NCBI RefSeq assembly: GCF_000972845.2
Contig: NC_040011.1
Location: 23,301,062-23,365,061, forward strand
Reading direction: 5' to 3'
Source of the DNA: Larimichthys crocea
Taxonomy: Eukaryota; Chordata; Actinopteri; Sciaenidae
DNA: 64,000 bases
Below the pieces are notes generated by a model. The model was given only the letters and a program-made list of their open reading frames with translations. It was not told the DNA's origin and ran no database searches. Positions 42,561 through 55,180 of the stretch are shown here, in pieces. The position numbers and the translations under genes are program-made. How positions within the stretch are numbered: the stretch's first letter is position 1; every line of letters starts with the position of its first letter.

Positions 42561-43440
42561 CAGGTTAATAAAGTTTGGGCTGTAGCGTGTAAATTGTCAA
42601 TTCGCCTTGGCTGGGCGCTCAGGGGGTGCAGGGAGGGGGAAAAAAAACACAGTCGGGTGACTCAATTGACAGTCCTTCCAGGTCAGAGGTTAATGAATGA
42701 TTATTTCTCTCTCCCAGCAGGCATTGCCCACTCTCCCGTGGCCAGGAGGGTGAAAGAAACTCAATTTAGGCAAAATAAATCCCAAGGAGATAATTTGCTG
42801 TGATTTAATCAGCACTGAACTGATTGCTGTAGACAAGGAAAACATAACCAAGAGGAATTGGTTTATTGATCCTCTTTTAAAAAAGCACAATGACTTGCAG
42901 AGGAATCAGTGGGTGTTAATCCATAGAAAGTGGTTTAATGGCCAGTGATTACTGCGCATTATTGGCGAGGGTCCAGTCTTTGTAACTGTATTCACAAGAT
43001 GCACGATGTGGAAGATGGAGGATTAACAGCACTGAGCTATTATTTAAGTTAAAAGCAGGGATCCAAACAATTATTCAGGGATTTGAAAATGAAATACAAT
43101 TGAAAATAAAAAGAATTTGAATGTGGTTTCCTTTTTAGCCCAGTGATGCAACATCTTTGAAACACATTATTGTGTGAAACTGTCTGTGTGTGTGACCTGA
43201 ACTCAAATCACTCCTCCTGACTCCTGACCCAGAGCTCCGCTCACGGAAAACTGCCAAAGCAAAATGAGAAGAGAGACAGAGTTCAGGATAGATTTGATTT
43301 CACTCCAGGGCCAGGTGTGGGCTTTGTACTTGCCACGAACCGTACCGGAGCTCCGGCCTTCCCATCCAGTGCTCTATTATTTATACCCACCTTTGGAGGC
43401 TGCGTGACAACGTAATTGCTAACGCCTAAATCAGAAGTGC
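42561..43440. promoter_or_regulatory. Candidate regulatory block
   Basis: Patches of complex sequence at 42570-42800, 42890-42985 and 43195-43435. They include CACAGGTTAATAAAG, TAATGGCCAGTGATTACTGCGCATTATTGG (in two overlapping parts) and GACAACGTAATTGCTAACGC near 43406-43425. No coding frame was recognised. Confidence 0.28.
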
Positions 43441-44690
43441 ATAGGAAAGGATGTCCACCATACCACTTTCTGTGCAACCTGAAGCCTAAATGGCAACAGT
43501 ATCTTTGTTACAGACAAAACAGGATGTTTAACATTTGTTTGACCTTTATTGATGATAAAATTAATGAGATTGCACAAAAAGCCCCAATCTGTAAGCCACG
43601 TTTTGGCAGCACACACTAACACGCTTGTAAATACTGAACGCATTTGCAAAAATCTGTTTTTACATTCACACAGTTTGAAATCTACTTTCATAACTTTGTC
43701 CAGCTGTTTTGGCAGATTCTTAGCACTTGAGAACACGAGAGCCACATGCTAACCAAACGCATTTCACAGTGATATCTGTGGACACATGACCATGCTTGGA
43801 AGTTGTAGCCTGCTGTTATGTAGGTCTGACAGGTTGATATTTCACACAAATCCACTGTTTTTCACTGCTCTCATATGAAAAATACAAACTGCCAAAACGG
43901 AGAACAGGCTGCTTTGAAGAAGGAAAGGAGTCCTACTGTCCACTGAAATGTGGTGACAAATTCATCTTCTGCTTGGAAATTTTTGAAAACAATTGTTCTG
44001 CTCTGAAAAATCTGCTCCTGTATTCTCTCAAATATTACAGACTCATACACACTTATATTTCTTCCATGTATCCATGTATCCATTGAGGGTTAGGGTTATT
44101 GTTTGTGTCTTTGTTTGAACCTACCATTGACCCAGATGGTTGAGATTTATTTTATATTGGGTCAAGTACAGTAAGGAATTCATTACAGAAAGGCAAAGCA
44201 AATTGACTAAACACGTCTGTGCAGTTGTCAACATTACTGGCACTTGGTTGCCTGATGTGGCAAATTCTCCTCACCTGGCACTGGAGTCGACTAAATGGAG
44301 AAGTATTTGCAAAAACTGGATGAGGCATTTCGTTGAGTGTTTCTTGGAAACACACTCCATGTCTTCAGAGGCGAGACTTCAGCTGGACTTGACTTATCCT
44401 ACTTGGATTTTCTTCTCCTCAGTGTCTTCAGTATTTGACATTGACTTACTGTACTCCCAAATGAATCAATGAATATTTACTGTGAATGGTTGTCAGATAC
44501 ATAATAACATCTACTAGTAATAGTTGATGCGAAGTACAAAAAGCAAGATATGTACTCATGCATGATGTCAAGTATATCACTGTAAATGTTCATCTGCATC
44601 TGCTTACTAAATCACTGATTAGTTCAGTAGATTTGGGAGCAAACGTGACCACATTTATGTCCACCCCCTCCAAATTTTCTGCAGCGGCAC
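43441..44690. other. Desert segment, nothing recognised
   Basis: Ordinary DNA. The frames at 43431-43745 (minus) and 44140-44472 (plus) were examined and match no family I know. Confidence 0.42.
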
Positions 44691-45240
44691 AAACATTTGT
44701 CTGAACTGACGCGGGGGACTTCATTTCTCACACTGGCGGTGGACAGTTGTCCTTTGGGTTAATGGCTCGCTGAAGACCTGAATCAGACCCAGATGAAAGC
44801 AACCTAAAGGGCCCTCATTTTTCCCCATTAATCATCCTTGTTTTCTTTAAGGTGATCTTTTCACCCTGTTTTTAAGTACCTGTCTGTTTTCTGGAAAGGA
44901 GCTCGTCCAGGGTCCAAGGGGCCAACTGGAGGCCTGTCCGATCCCAGTCCCCTCCTCCCAAGCAGTCCCAGGAGCTCCGAATCAGGCCCCCAGGTTTAAT
45001 GGCTTTTGTAATGGCAAATTATAAGCCGCTACAAGGGTAAGATTAATTGAAGGGTGGTCTCAGGCCGTTGCTTGGCTCGGGCTACAGCGTAACTTGAGAC
45101 GTTAGCGTTGCACTAAAAAATGTGGGCGTCTGTCTTGTCGACCAAAGGCTTCATGAACTCTAGTGACATGACGTTTTACCGGGGCCTATATTTTGGTTGC
45201 CCGGAGGGGCCAACTGACTTTAAAGAAATCATTATCATTT
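44691..45240. promoter_or_regulatory. Strong candidate conserved non-coding block
   Basis: GC-balanced, low-repeat sequence with CCATTAATCATCC near 44825, CAGGTTTAATGG near 44992, GGCAAATTATAAGCC near 45013 and AGATTAATTGAAG near 45040. A 12-bp word, AGGGGCCAACTG, occurs twice (44917-44928 and 45205-45216). No open frame covers it. Confidence 0.36.
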
Positions 45241-48200
45241 GTAAAATTAACCAATTGTTTTGTCAGATTTTTCAGCACCACCATCATTTCTGTGCTAATA
45301 GATTTGCTATGAGTCAGTGACCACTTACTTCACTCCCAGGATATGCGGTTACAATGCTCAGTATTATAATTCGGCCCCGGAAAGCACAGAACTAAAGATC
45401 CAAATCATCTCTGTTACAGAAAGAGTGATTTAGATTGCAATATATGGGGGAGTAAAAGGAAAAGCAACTACAGGCTCAATTTGTCAAAATAACCGCAACG
45501 GGTCCCAAGACTGTTCTCATTAGTCTCAACGGGATATGAAACACAGCTCGTGCTTTGAGTAAAGCAACAAAGAGACCAAAGCTGGGGCATTTAAGTAGAT
45601 AATGATTCCCAACACTACACTCACAGCGATTCAGGATTTTCCTTCTTTTTTTCCCTCTTATATGTTTTACTTGGATTCTGTAAGGTCCATAAGACCACAA
45701 GTTAATGACTTTATCATCTTTAATAAAGCACTAATCAGGAAATAAAATGTCATGGTAATTACAGTTGTAATTTAATAATAATACTGAAAACCACAACACT
45801 GTCACGTGTTTATGTTACAAAATGGACTTTACTCCACAAAAGCTACCAAATAGAGTGATGCACTCTCCTAAGAGTGATTTTAGCAGGATTACAGGCCTGC
45901 CAGAACACCCAGACCTTATTTTTTTTTATTGTGTAGAGGGTTTTTAAAGCATCTTACGCAGTCAATATACTTGTCATTTCACTGGATGCGATCTACTTTA
46001 CATTTGGCTCAGATCAGATTCTGAATCACTCTGTGATACTTTGCATTTAAGCAAGAAGTTCTAGTGTGTTTATTCGTGTATGTTATGTGCCGTTCACGGC
46101 CATCTGTTTTCTAATTATCTGTTATGTGCAAGTAGTTTTTCAAATTGGAGGATGAAAATGTATATTTCTCCATATTTAATCCTGAAAAAAAACATATCTG
46201 AACACGACAACAATGTTAGGTTAGTTTGTCAATCACATGGTAAGTGAAGCTAATGAATTGCCTCAAGCTGAACATGAAAGAAAATCCCTGCTGCACGATT
46301 GCCACTAAAACAGTGTGAGCTTCACCTTTTCACACCTTTGCACCAAACTCGCCTCCGTCAAAGTGAGAGGGTGAGCAGAATAAAATGGACGAACAGCTCA
46401 AACGTGTTGACACTTATCTGCTCAAATCTGTCCACGTGGATCGAATTTTTATTTTGTTCTTTGATAAAACAACAGTGGAGCCTTGGCAGTGTTTGCCTCC
46501 GAACAGCATTTGACCTCTTCCAAGAATGCAATGGAACAGGAGGAAGAAAAAAAAGAGAGAAATGCAAACGAAATGGGAGGCCCAAGCGCCCCGCTCATAT
46601 CTCATCTCTATTAACGGGTTTACGGGTGACCCCAGGGATCCTCGTAAAAGTTTACGTGGAGGTTTCAGTTAGAGTTCCCTTTAAAAGAATGAAAGAAATT
46701 GGTTAGTTTATGGTTAGCCTTCAGAATTTTATGGCATGTTTTACTTAAGTTCCCATTTTTACAGATCCTGGTTCCAATTAGCGGAGTAGCAGTGCAGAAG
46801 GCTAAACTGAGCTCCTCTCTATTCTCAGGGTAAAACAACAACAAAAAATATGAAGGGCACTTAATTGACTGTTGATCTCAGAGGACACATTCAGGTCAAG
46901 TGCAGAGGCGTGGAGATGGGGGTTTGAGGATCAATGTTACCGAAGAGCTGTTGCCACTTCAGCAACAATGTTGAACTAAAAGTGTAGAGGAAATGTAGGG
47001 CCAGAGAAAACTGATCTCCTTAAATGAGCGCTGCAACCCACAGTCATCCTTAAAGTGAAAGTTGGCAAAGTTCATTGAACAAAACATTAATGCAGACATT
47101 GTTAAACCTTGCATTGCAACTAAATTCAGATTTTTACAAGTATTACATGTGTGATGAGATTTTGTGCAGCTGTTTAAGGTGTTTGTTGGGGTAAGGCTGG
47201 ATAATTAATCTGTCGTCAAGATTAATCTTAAAGTCCTTTCCTTCTATCCATCCATCCATCCAGCTCACACCAGGTGAGAGGCAAGGAATACCCATGGTAC
47301 ATAAAGGCTGTCAGTGTCTCAGTGCTATCACATGTAAACAGAAAACAATCCTCACCAATGGGCAATGCAGCCTTTCCAATTCACCAGCATCTTTTTCGAT
47401 TGTAGAAAGAAACCAGAACACCCATTGACACATTCCTGGACCTTCATGCTCTCAAGCGGCAGTGCTAACCATGGAGTGACTGAGTGGTCATTCTAGTACC
47501 TCGACAAAAAAACTGTCAAACTTTGCTTTTTTTTTTTTGTTTAAAGTTTTAGAGATTTATTTTTTGGTTGTGTAACATTACCATTTGAGTTTGGCCAGAC
47601 CAAGAATGTGTCCCTTTGACCATTTAGAAGAGTGTTCAACGACGGCTAAGCTGTTTTATTATCCCATTATAACATACACATGTAAGCCATTTTTAGTTAT
47701 AACATAACCAATAAGCAAAACACGCCTAGTGACCTGCACTGCACAGTGGTTCTAAAGTTATTTGAAGAGTGAGCTGTTATAGGAGGATCCTCCAGAAAAT
47801 ACTTTTTGGGGAGGAAGTTAAACAGCAAAAACAAATATGAAATATTTTTTTTGTTTGTTTGTTTTCTTTCCTTCAGTGTGAGGGGACTGGTACAGATTCA
47901 CTGCAACTAACATGTTAATTTAAATGTTTAGCATATTACTTGACTTCATTCTCTGTTGCTCTCTGTTCATGACCTGGTACATCAAGCATTGCTGCAATGC
48001 TGCATGCTAGAGACTTTTTATCTGCTTATTGCAATATTGTCTTTTTAGAGTCTTGAGAAATAAGAAAGTGTTGAAAGTTAAATAAAGTTGATGAAAAAGA
48101 AGCCTCCTATGATTATTTATCTATTTGTCCCTGTTGAAACAGTCAATGTTATTGATAGCTATTCCCTGGCGTTTTCATGGTGCCTTGGGGTGAGTCTGTT

Positions 48201-48780
48201 GACCAATCGGAGTCTGTGTGCACATGTGTGTGGCAGGGCTGACACAACACAACACATTGCATAACATGAAAATTATCCCATTGCCCTATCAATAGATCTA
48301 TACTATTAGAGCAGCCCCAAGTACATAAGTGTAAGATATAACAAATGTGTAGATTCTCCTATGAAAAATCATTTGCTTTATTATATTTTGAATATATGTA
48401 CTTTATATTGTTTATTATAATTAACTGATTTTTTTAAAATTATTGGTAGGAGACACAAAACCTCAATTGGATGGGCAATGCCATCCAATGTCCCCTCATG
48501 CCACCAGCACCGGGTGTAGCCAGGTGGCTTATTAGTTTGGAAAAACTCAATGTTTCTAGCTGACCCTGTAAAATGGTTTTAACATGTTCAAAAAATCAGG
48601 TCCTAAAAATGATTTACTTACTCTGAACTTGCTATAATGAGGTCTGATAACTTATCTTAAAAAAAAAAGCATCTTGAACGTTTCAAGTTTTCCAGCACCA
48701 ATAAAGAACTAGTCCTCAAACTCCTGCAATAACTTTAAAAACATAAAGAAGTACAACAACAGGACTTTTCCAATGAACTA
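45241..48780. other. Desert segment
   Basis: Alternating AT-rich DNA and modestly complex patches (45340-45700, 46300-46720, 46760-47060). The longest plus-strand frame (46299-46706, 135 codons) has no recognisable domain. A short TCCA run lies near 47246-47260. No gene or mobile element is supported. Confidence 0.4.
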
Positions 48781-49080
48781 ACCATATCAGTCAGCCAGCA
48801 TGCAAAGGAAATGGGGTATGCAGAGGGTGTTTATGGGCGAAGAAAGAAAAACAGCATGGAGAAGAGTGAGACAGCCAAACGAATGATGGGACATGACACA
48901 CAACAATAAGTCACTAATCCAGAGGAGGGCGTTCGAGGTAATGTGCCTCCAGGCAGGCGGTCACTTGACGATCTAGCATCCCCTCCAAACCACCGACATG
49001 CCACTGCCGTCATCACCGCCGCCACCACAGCGTGTTTACAACTGCACAAACAAACTGTCACACAGTGGTGCGAGTCGCAT
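48781..49080. promoter_or_regulatory. Candidate conserved non-coding block
   Basis: GC-balanced, CpG-containing sequence with CAATAAGTCACTAATCC and GGCGGTCACTTGACG. The minus-strand frame here resembles no family. Confidence 0.24.
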
Positions 49081-49103
49081 AAAAAGGCTGTTTAACAGGT
49101 CGA

Positions 49104-49106
<3 letters not shown>

Positions 49107-49141
<35 letters not shown>
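49107..49141. repeat. (CA)n microsatellite
   Basis: A perfect CA run. Confidence 0.96.
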
Positions 49142-49144
<3 letters not shown>

Positions 49145-49789
49145 TCCCCTCTCTTTGTAGATCCTCTTCTCCCTGACCTTGTCTGAAACATATTTCCTTT
49201 CTGTGATTCACAATCCCTCCTTGTATCTACTCCTTGATGTTTTTCATTTCCTTTCTCCTTTTTCCACTTTCCATGAAAGAAGCATTTTCTACCTCAAATA
49301 TCTCTTTCAGTCTCACTCCAGAAAATCTTATCTCCTCCACTTGTCCCGTGTACACGTTAAGACTGTACATGGGAATTATCATGTAGGAAATAAGTTGAAT
49401 AAGTAAGCTAAGCTAATCTATAGTTGATGTTCTTGCAAAATCAGTCAACGCTTGTGGTTTGAGATAATAAGATCACCAAAAAGCAGGAGCTCAGATTTAA
49501 AGGCAGCTATTTCGTTACTTTTTGAAGTCTCCTTCCATTCCTAGTATTCCTGTGAAATGCAGTTTAAGTACGTGAAAAGCCAGAAATAGGGAACAAAAGT
49601 CCACAGAATGAAAAATCGAGGTGATTTAGTTACTTTCTCCCCTGGCAGGGAACTGATGTGAAAGCACACCAAGGGAAACATAACTTTAGAGGAAACAAAT
49701 TTAGCACAAAAACCTTTACTGTTTTCTTTTGTTGATATTTTCCTCAGTATTGCTCTTTTCTACACGTACCAGGCCCTCTGGCTTTCACT

Positions 49790-49794
<5 letters not shown>
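49142..49794. other. Spacer between microsatellites
   Basis: Pyrimidine-rich DNA at 49142-49330, then AT-rich sequence. No gene recognised. Confidence 0.42.
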
Positions 49795-49869
<75 letters not shown>

Positions 49870-49870
49870 T
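49795..49870. repeat. Compound (TC)n(AC)n microsatellite
   Basis: A TC run to about 49832, then a CA run with one CAAA interruption. Confidence 0.96.
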
Positions 49871-51253
49871 CTGTAGAAATACATACACATATAGGTTATA
49901 TATTTTACAAAAGAGTGTGACAGTGACATTGGCCACTTGAACAAACAGTGCCGGGGGATTAGCTCAGTCCTTGTTACTGAAATGACAGATGAGGCTGGGT
50001 GACGTATTTTCCTTTGATTCACAGGAAATCCTCCATCTGATCAAACACATACAAAGTCTTTGAGCAGTAATGAGTCTTCATGATGTGCAGCAATTTTCGT
50101 CCTCACCAATCTAAAATTCGGAGGAAATGCCGGCCAAAAATGTTTAATCCTGTCAAATTTCCAAAATAGCAAAAAATAGACTAACAGGGAAGTCATGTAA
50201 ATGATACATGTGTGTTGATACCATGGCTTCAATGGGGATTACGGTAATCTCATCTTGTGTTTGTATTTAACAACAATGAAGGTTAATATAGGACAAAACA
50301 ACAATGAACAACACTGTTTTTAGGATATTAATACACAGAAAAATACACACACAAAGACAAATGCAGTAAATACAAGAAAACACACATTAAAGCCCAAAAC
50401 AATTATTTGTAAATATGTGCGTGACTATGAAGCCATAGAGGTGCACATGGATACACATATAAATGCAAACACAAATGCATACACACACAAAAACACACGC
50501 ATACACACACACATCCTGCAGATCTCCTGTGTGCCTCTGTGCCATGCTTTTAGGAAGGAACTATACCCATAACACAGTGGTTGTTTCCTGCCTACAGGAG
50601 CTTTAATAGGCGGCAGGGTAGCTGACTCACCAGGCAGGCTGCGGATGTCTTCCCTCAAATGTGACACTTACAATAGGCACTTAGTCTGTTTGAAGGTTAA
50701 GAGGCAGATCTCACTGTATTTACTTTAGGTTCTGTATGAACTAGGAAAATATAATGGCATTGTGCTTTTTTTGCTCACATATATCCTCTAGAAACTGCAT
50801 TTAATTTTGTGATGAAACAGCAGCTCACACCATTAAGATTAAACTGGAAACAGTTTTCCAAGTGAGAGAGTAAAAACCATGCACAAGACACTTTGGAATT
50901 CCAGATATAACACAGGAGTAGTAATTGCATTGTACAGCAGCGTATTTGTATTATTTCACAGATGCATGCAAACTCTTGTGTTGCACGTCTATGATCACCT
51001 GTCAGTCTATTGGGATGCTCAGACATAAAGGCTCTTTTGGCTAACACAAACCAGATCATTCTTCTTTGAAATGCACCACTTTCTTTGCCCATCAAAATGT
51101 CTTGAGAACACAAAATTTAAAAACCTCCATAAAAAAATAAAAAAAAGCTACATCAGTTACTGAGAAAAAGTTTAAATTCTTTGTTTACTAATATTTTACA
51201 TGCTATTTCAGATTGCTTAAATTATTTAAAGTGCCTCTGTTTTTGGCTTGCAG
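49871..51253. other. Desert segment
   Basis: Contains CA-rich DNA at 50340-50515 and a patch at 50560-50670 of more complex sequence. The frame at 50775-51113 (minus) is unrecognised. Confidence 0.42.
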
Positions 51254-51590
51254 CTGACACGGCTCAGCCTAGTCTCTGGGTCTGAGGCGATGCCTGTAGC
51301 CTTGTCTACCCCAACCCAGATGGGAGGCAACAGCTCTGGCTCAGCCGTCGGCCTGCAGTTAGAGTCCAAGTGCTGCCTGGCCTCAGCAGTTATCACCAAA
51401 TCCAAACTGGAACCCAGAGAGAAATGCAATTCGGGCCGGATGGCCAGACACAGAGGAGGGCTGGCTGCAAGTCCCGTGCATTTGGTTCTCTCTCCAAAAA
51501 GCCTGTTGACTCAAACCTCATTCGCACTGTAGCAGTCACCTGGAGACATTCAGGGATTTGCAAATAAATTATTTATGATTGTCATCGGTT
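51254..51590 (+). other. Candidate terminal exon of an unknown transcript
   Basis: A T-rich tract ending TTGGCTTGCAG (51243-51253) is a good splice acceptor. After it one frame stays open to TAG at 51530-51532. AATAAA follows at 51563-51568, with TG/T-rich sequence beyond. The exon-like stretch is GC-rich while both flanks are AT-rich. The translation (LTRLSLVSGSEAMPVALSTP and on) is serine/leucine-rich with no domain I recognise. It could end a lncRNA or an unknown gene, or be a conserved element with chance signals. No partner exon was found. Confidence 0.27.
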
Positions 51591-52729
51591 TATTTCATGT
51601 GAGAATCTGTCATGTCTGGAATTTCTAGTAAAAAATACACTCCTATGTTTAAGTAATAACAGACATCCCGTCTTTAGACTGATCAGAGTTTAATCTCAGC
51701 TGTAGTTCTTCTTCCGATGCCGTCATATTGTAATGAAAAATAAATACAGTTGTAGAATCAAAATTCTAAAAAAAATTTGAGTGTGTCAAATTGTGGAAAA
51801 TAGCTGATTTCCATGCATATCTTTGCAGGAAATTCATACCAACTCAACCTTTTGAAATGCAATTAGTTAATTTAAAAACATCTTTTCATTAAGATCGAAG
51901 TTAAATTGTATTTGTATCCAGAAATATTGCATGGCATTTAAGATTAAATGATCGTTTTAAGTTTTGGCAGCCTAAAGTTACTAAGATCTCACAGTAGATT
52001 ATCTTATTTGAGCCTGGCTTTACGCACTGCCAAGAGTGAATTGAAACTCCTGTTTCAAACAGATCTGTTTCTACACGCTTCCACTCTCTGTTCTGTACTT
52101 AACAGATGTTTTGGGCATGAATTTTGGACTTTTGTTGAGAACACGACTGTGGAACATGTTTTCTTTTCTCAGGTCTGTCTTATTCAATGACTATTTCTCA
52201 TGAAAGACTAAAGCATGTTCACACTGTGAAGTCAAAGCCTGGTTACAAGGTGATTCAAAAAGTCTGTCTTCATATTCTGTGAGAAGTTACAGTTTCACAC
52301 TTACACAAACAACTGCACATAGAGTGTAAGCATGCATACAAGAATGCTAACTTGTTCTGTTTTTTACTTTGGTACAGTATCGAAAGAAAAGAAAAAAAGT
52401 GCAAAGGCCAAATGAGACAATTTGAGTCACTTCAGCGTCTGTTTTTGTTGGATAATATTACCCGTAAGTACACTGTGGTTTTTCTGGACATAGAAAACAT
52501 AAAAAGCAAAAAAGGCAAGCCAAATGCTGGTGGAAGCACAAGTGAGGGGAAGAAGGTGGAAGTAGAGAGCAGCTCATGGCTGAGAGATTAAAGAAAAGGG
52601 GAAACAGTCACAGTAAGAGGAGGATGACAAGAGACACATAAATAGACAGAGGTCGAGAGATAGCAAGCAAAAGAGAAAATATAGTGGGAAACAAAAGAGG
52701 AAAAAAAAATAGAGAGGAGAGAAGCGAGG
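51591..52729. other. AT-rich desert segment
   Basis: Ends in purine-rich DNA (52600-52725). No gene or repeat recognised. Confidence 0.45.
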
Positions 52730-53220
52730 CCTGGCTTTATTATATCCTAATATGCCTTCCACACTCAGCCAGCGAGCAGAAGAGTGCCGAGACATAATTA
52801 TATCCCCTCCCCGGGCCGTCTCCCAGTATTAGCGTCTCCTCTAGTTCACTGGCTGCGACAGAGACAAATGAGAGAGTTTTTCCAGCAGATCATTCTCATC
52901 CGTTACTGCCAGTTCCATGTGATAGATCGTCGGAGCTAAAGCGGGGCAATAGATCACGGCGTAAAAGAGACTCGCTAGCGTACCCCAGCGGAGCGCAGCT
53001 TTACAGATCATTGCCCACCTAATGCACACGTGGGTTAAGAGTCAAATCCCGTTAGTTGTAGTGGCCCCCCTCCTCCCAACCTTCCTCTACTCCCCATCTC
53101 CCATCATCTCTCACATCCTCCTCTCCCGATTAAATTGGAATAAATGGGTTCAATTGTCTCATTGACCCCACAGTGTTACAGTGTCATAGGTTCTACTGCT
53201 GCTGCGCCGTTTGGTGTGAA
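52730..53220. promoter_or_regulatory. Candidate conserved non-coding block
   Basis: GC-balanced, CpG-containing sequence. It includes GACATAATTATATCCCC, ATAGATCGTCGGAGC, AATAGATCACGGCG and ACACGTGGGTTAAG (CACGTG E-box near 53027), then CCCGATTAAATTGG near 53126. No coding frame. Confidence 0.33.
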
Positions 53221-54950
53221 TGTGCTGCTTAAAACAATTACCAGGACGCTTGTCATTCAAGTCCTATGAAGCAGGGTTTGACAGATTTATAAGGCTGCTG
53301 AAGGTAATGTTGTGTACAATAAGCAATGTTTACCCAGACATCCTATTGTTGTCAGTGTGGAAAAGATTTAAAGCACAGGTAGGGCTGGACTCTCACAGCC
53401 AATTCCATTTTGGTTCTGTTACGATCCAAAAGTTGTTAAAACATACAGATTCATTAGGATATAATGAGTCTCTTATCAAATACGTTCACACCTGTAGCTA
53501 ATTCTGTAAGTTTACTAAAGAAAATATTCAACTCCTGGCTTGGCTGTTGCCTGGATAACATGCTTTCTATGACTGGATTAACCTACTCAAGGTCTCAAGG
53601 GGGAAAAATTTGCAAGCGGGCACCCATTAACTCACCATTCCTTGCACCCTCTGTGCATTGTCCGATTTGATTTAGGATTATGCAGCATTAAAGCACAAAA
53701 CTAAAATAATGTCACCATAAGGCTTTCATAATGTTCACTGCATTAAAGATGCATATTTAAACATATATTTTCAGTTATTTTAGCTAAAACTAATTGACAC
53801 ACAGTGAGGATGAATCTTTCAGGGGACTTGCCTTACTGGATTTGCCTCTACTACTGTGCTTGTTTTTTTTTAGAGACAGAAACATTCACACTGCTTTGAC
53901 AGGAATTCACATGAACAATCTGCATATAAACAGAAAGAGCAGGTTGTTGTAATATCTTGTACACTTATAGAGTACAGGCTAATGTAATGACTCTGAACTT
54001 GTGAAAAGAGCGCACACACATGATCCAGGGAGAAAGACAGACAGGTTTATTTTCATTATACAAGATCCATGAGTGCCTGTCTGGCTGTCTTGTGCAAGTA
54101 AACTATTATTAACACCAACGTTGACAATGTTAATCCGTTCTCAAAGGCTGAGTACAGTAGGCAGTATCAGATAACATGCTCATTGTGCACATAATGGCTG
54201 TTCAGAGTATGAATGATTGTAGCTGAATCTCATTTATCATGAGACAAATGCAAAGGTGTAAGTGTTACTGTTCTACTGTTAGCCTACCTATTTCTGTAAC
54301 ATTACATCAAGACAGAAGTTGAAACTGGAATCAGACTACTGCAGATACTCAAACATACAGTGTGTAACATTCTGCCACTAGTGGACCTCTCACATCAAAG
54401 CAGCAGCGTTTCATCATAGTTTGTGGATGGGATAATATTAAAGTTTTATTCATAGTAAGACTTCCTTATCTCACTTTCTGACACCGGGTAAACCTAGAAT
54501 TTATAGCAACTGGAAGCAAGGAAGGAAATACCATGAAGTGCTCTGTTACTGGAATAAGATTATAGGTATCTCCGGGTTTGAAGATTGAAATACATAATCT
54601 AGCGTTTTAAGACATTTTAATGCACAAATATTACATATTATATCATTTTAAAAATAGCGCTTTATTCTGTGTCTATGAAATACAAGTTATTATTGTGGCA
54701 ATATGAAACAAAGCATCATCCTGAGAACACTGCAGAAAGAATGTGATTAAAAAAAAGTGATTAAATAGTGACAAAATCTTTCAATGAGGATTAAGTGCTT
54801 CTTTGACTGAATTATCAAGATAAGTGAAAAAAAAGTAATCCAACTACATTACAGAGTATTCCAGGAAACTATGGTCCTTAATATGTATTAAGTATGAATC
54901 TGAGCATTTTGTAGACATTTATTTGTAGTTATCATGACGATAAATCCAAC
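53221..54950. other. Desert segment
   Basis: AT-rich. GTGTGTAACATTCTGCCACTAGTGG (start 54360; CCACTAGTGG palindrome at 54375-54384) looks like the end of an old dispersed DNA element. No gene seen. Confidence 0.4.
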
Positions 54951-55180
54951 GAAGGAAGGAGGCCTCATCGCTGCAGTACAGTTAAGTGTTTAGCTCGTGT
55001 CTCAATCAGGCTTAGTGAATAGACGTTCCTAAATAGCATAATGCTTCTTTATATGCTGCTAGTAACACGGCGAATTAGCGCTGCTGCACAACATTACAGA
55101 TTTCAATTAATTCTGATCAGCACAGATGTTGCATCACTCTCACACGAGGCAGGCTCATTTTTATGTAAATTGAAGCTGTT
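54951..55180. promoter_or_regulatory. Candidate conserved non-coding block
   Basis: A complex patch with AACACGGCGAATTAGCGCTG near 55064-55083 and CAATTAATTCTGATCAGCAC near 55105-55124. No open frame. Confidence 0.27.

Noticed and set aside
43431..44472. Frames of 104 and 110 codons suggesting exons.
   Set aside because: No known domain and no consistent splice signals; both strands are open by chance.
46299..46706. A 135-codon plus-strand frame.
   Set aside because: Low-complexity lysine/arginine stretch, no domain, and an overlapping minus-strand frame of similar quality.
49953..49990. GGGGGATTAGCTCAG looks like the 5' end of a tRNA-Ala gene.
   Set aside because: No B box, anticodon arm or 3' acceptor half follows, so it is at most a chance match or a tiny fragment.
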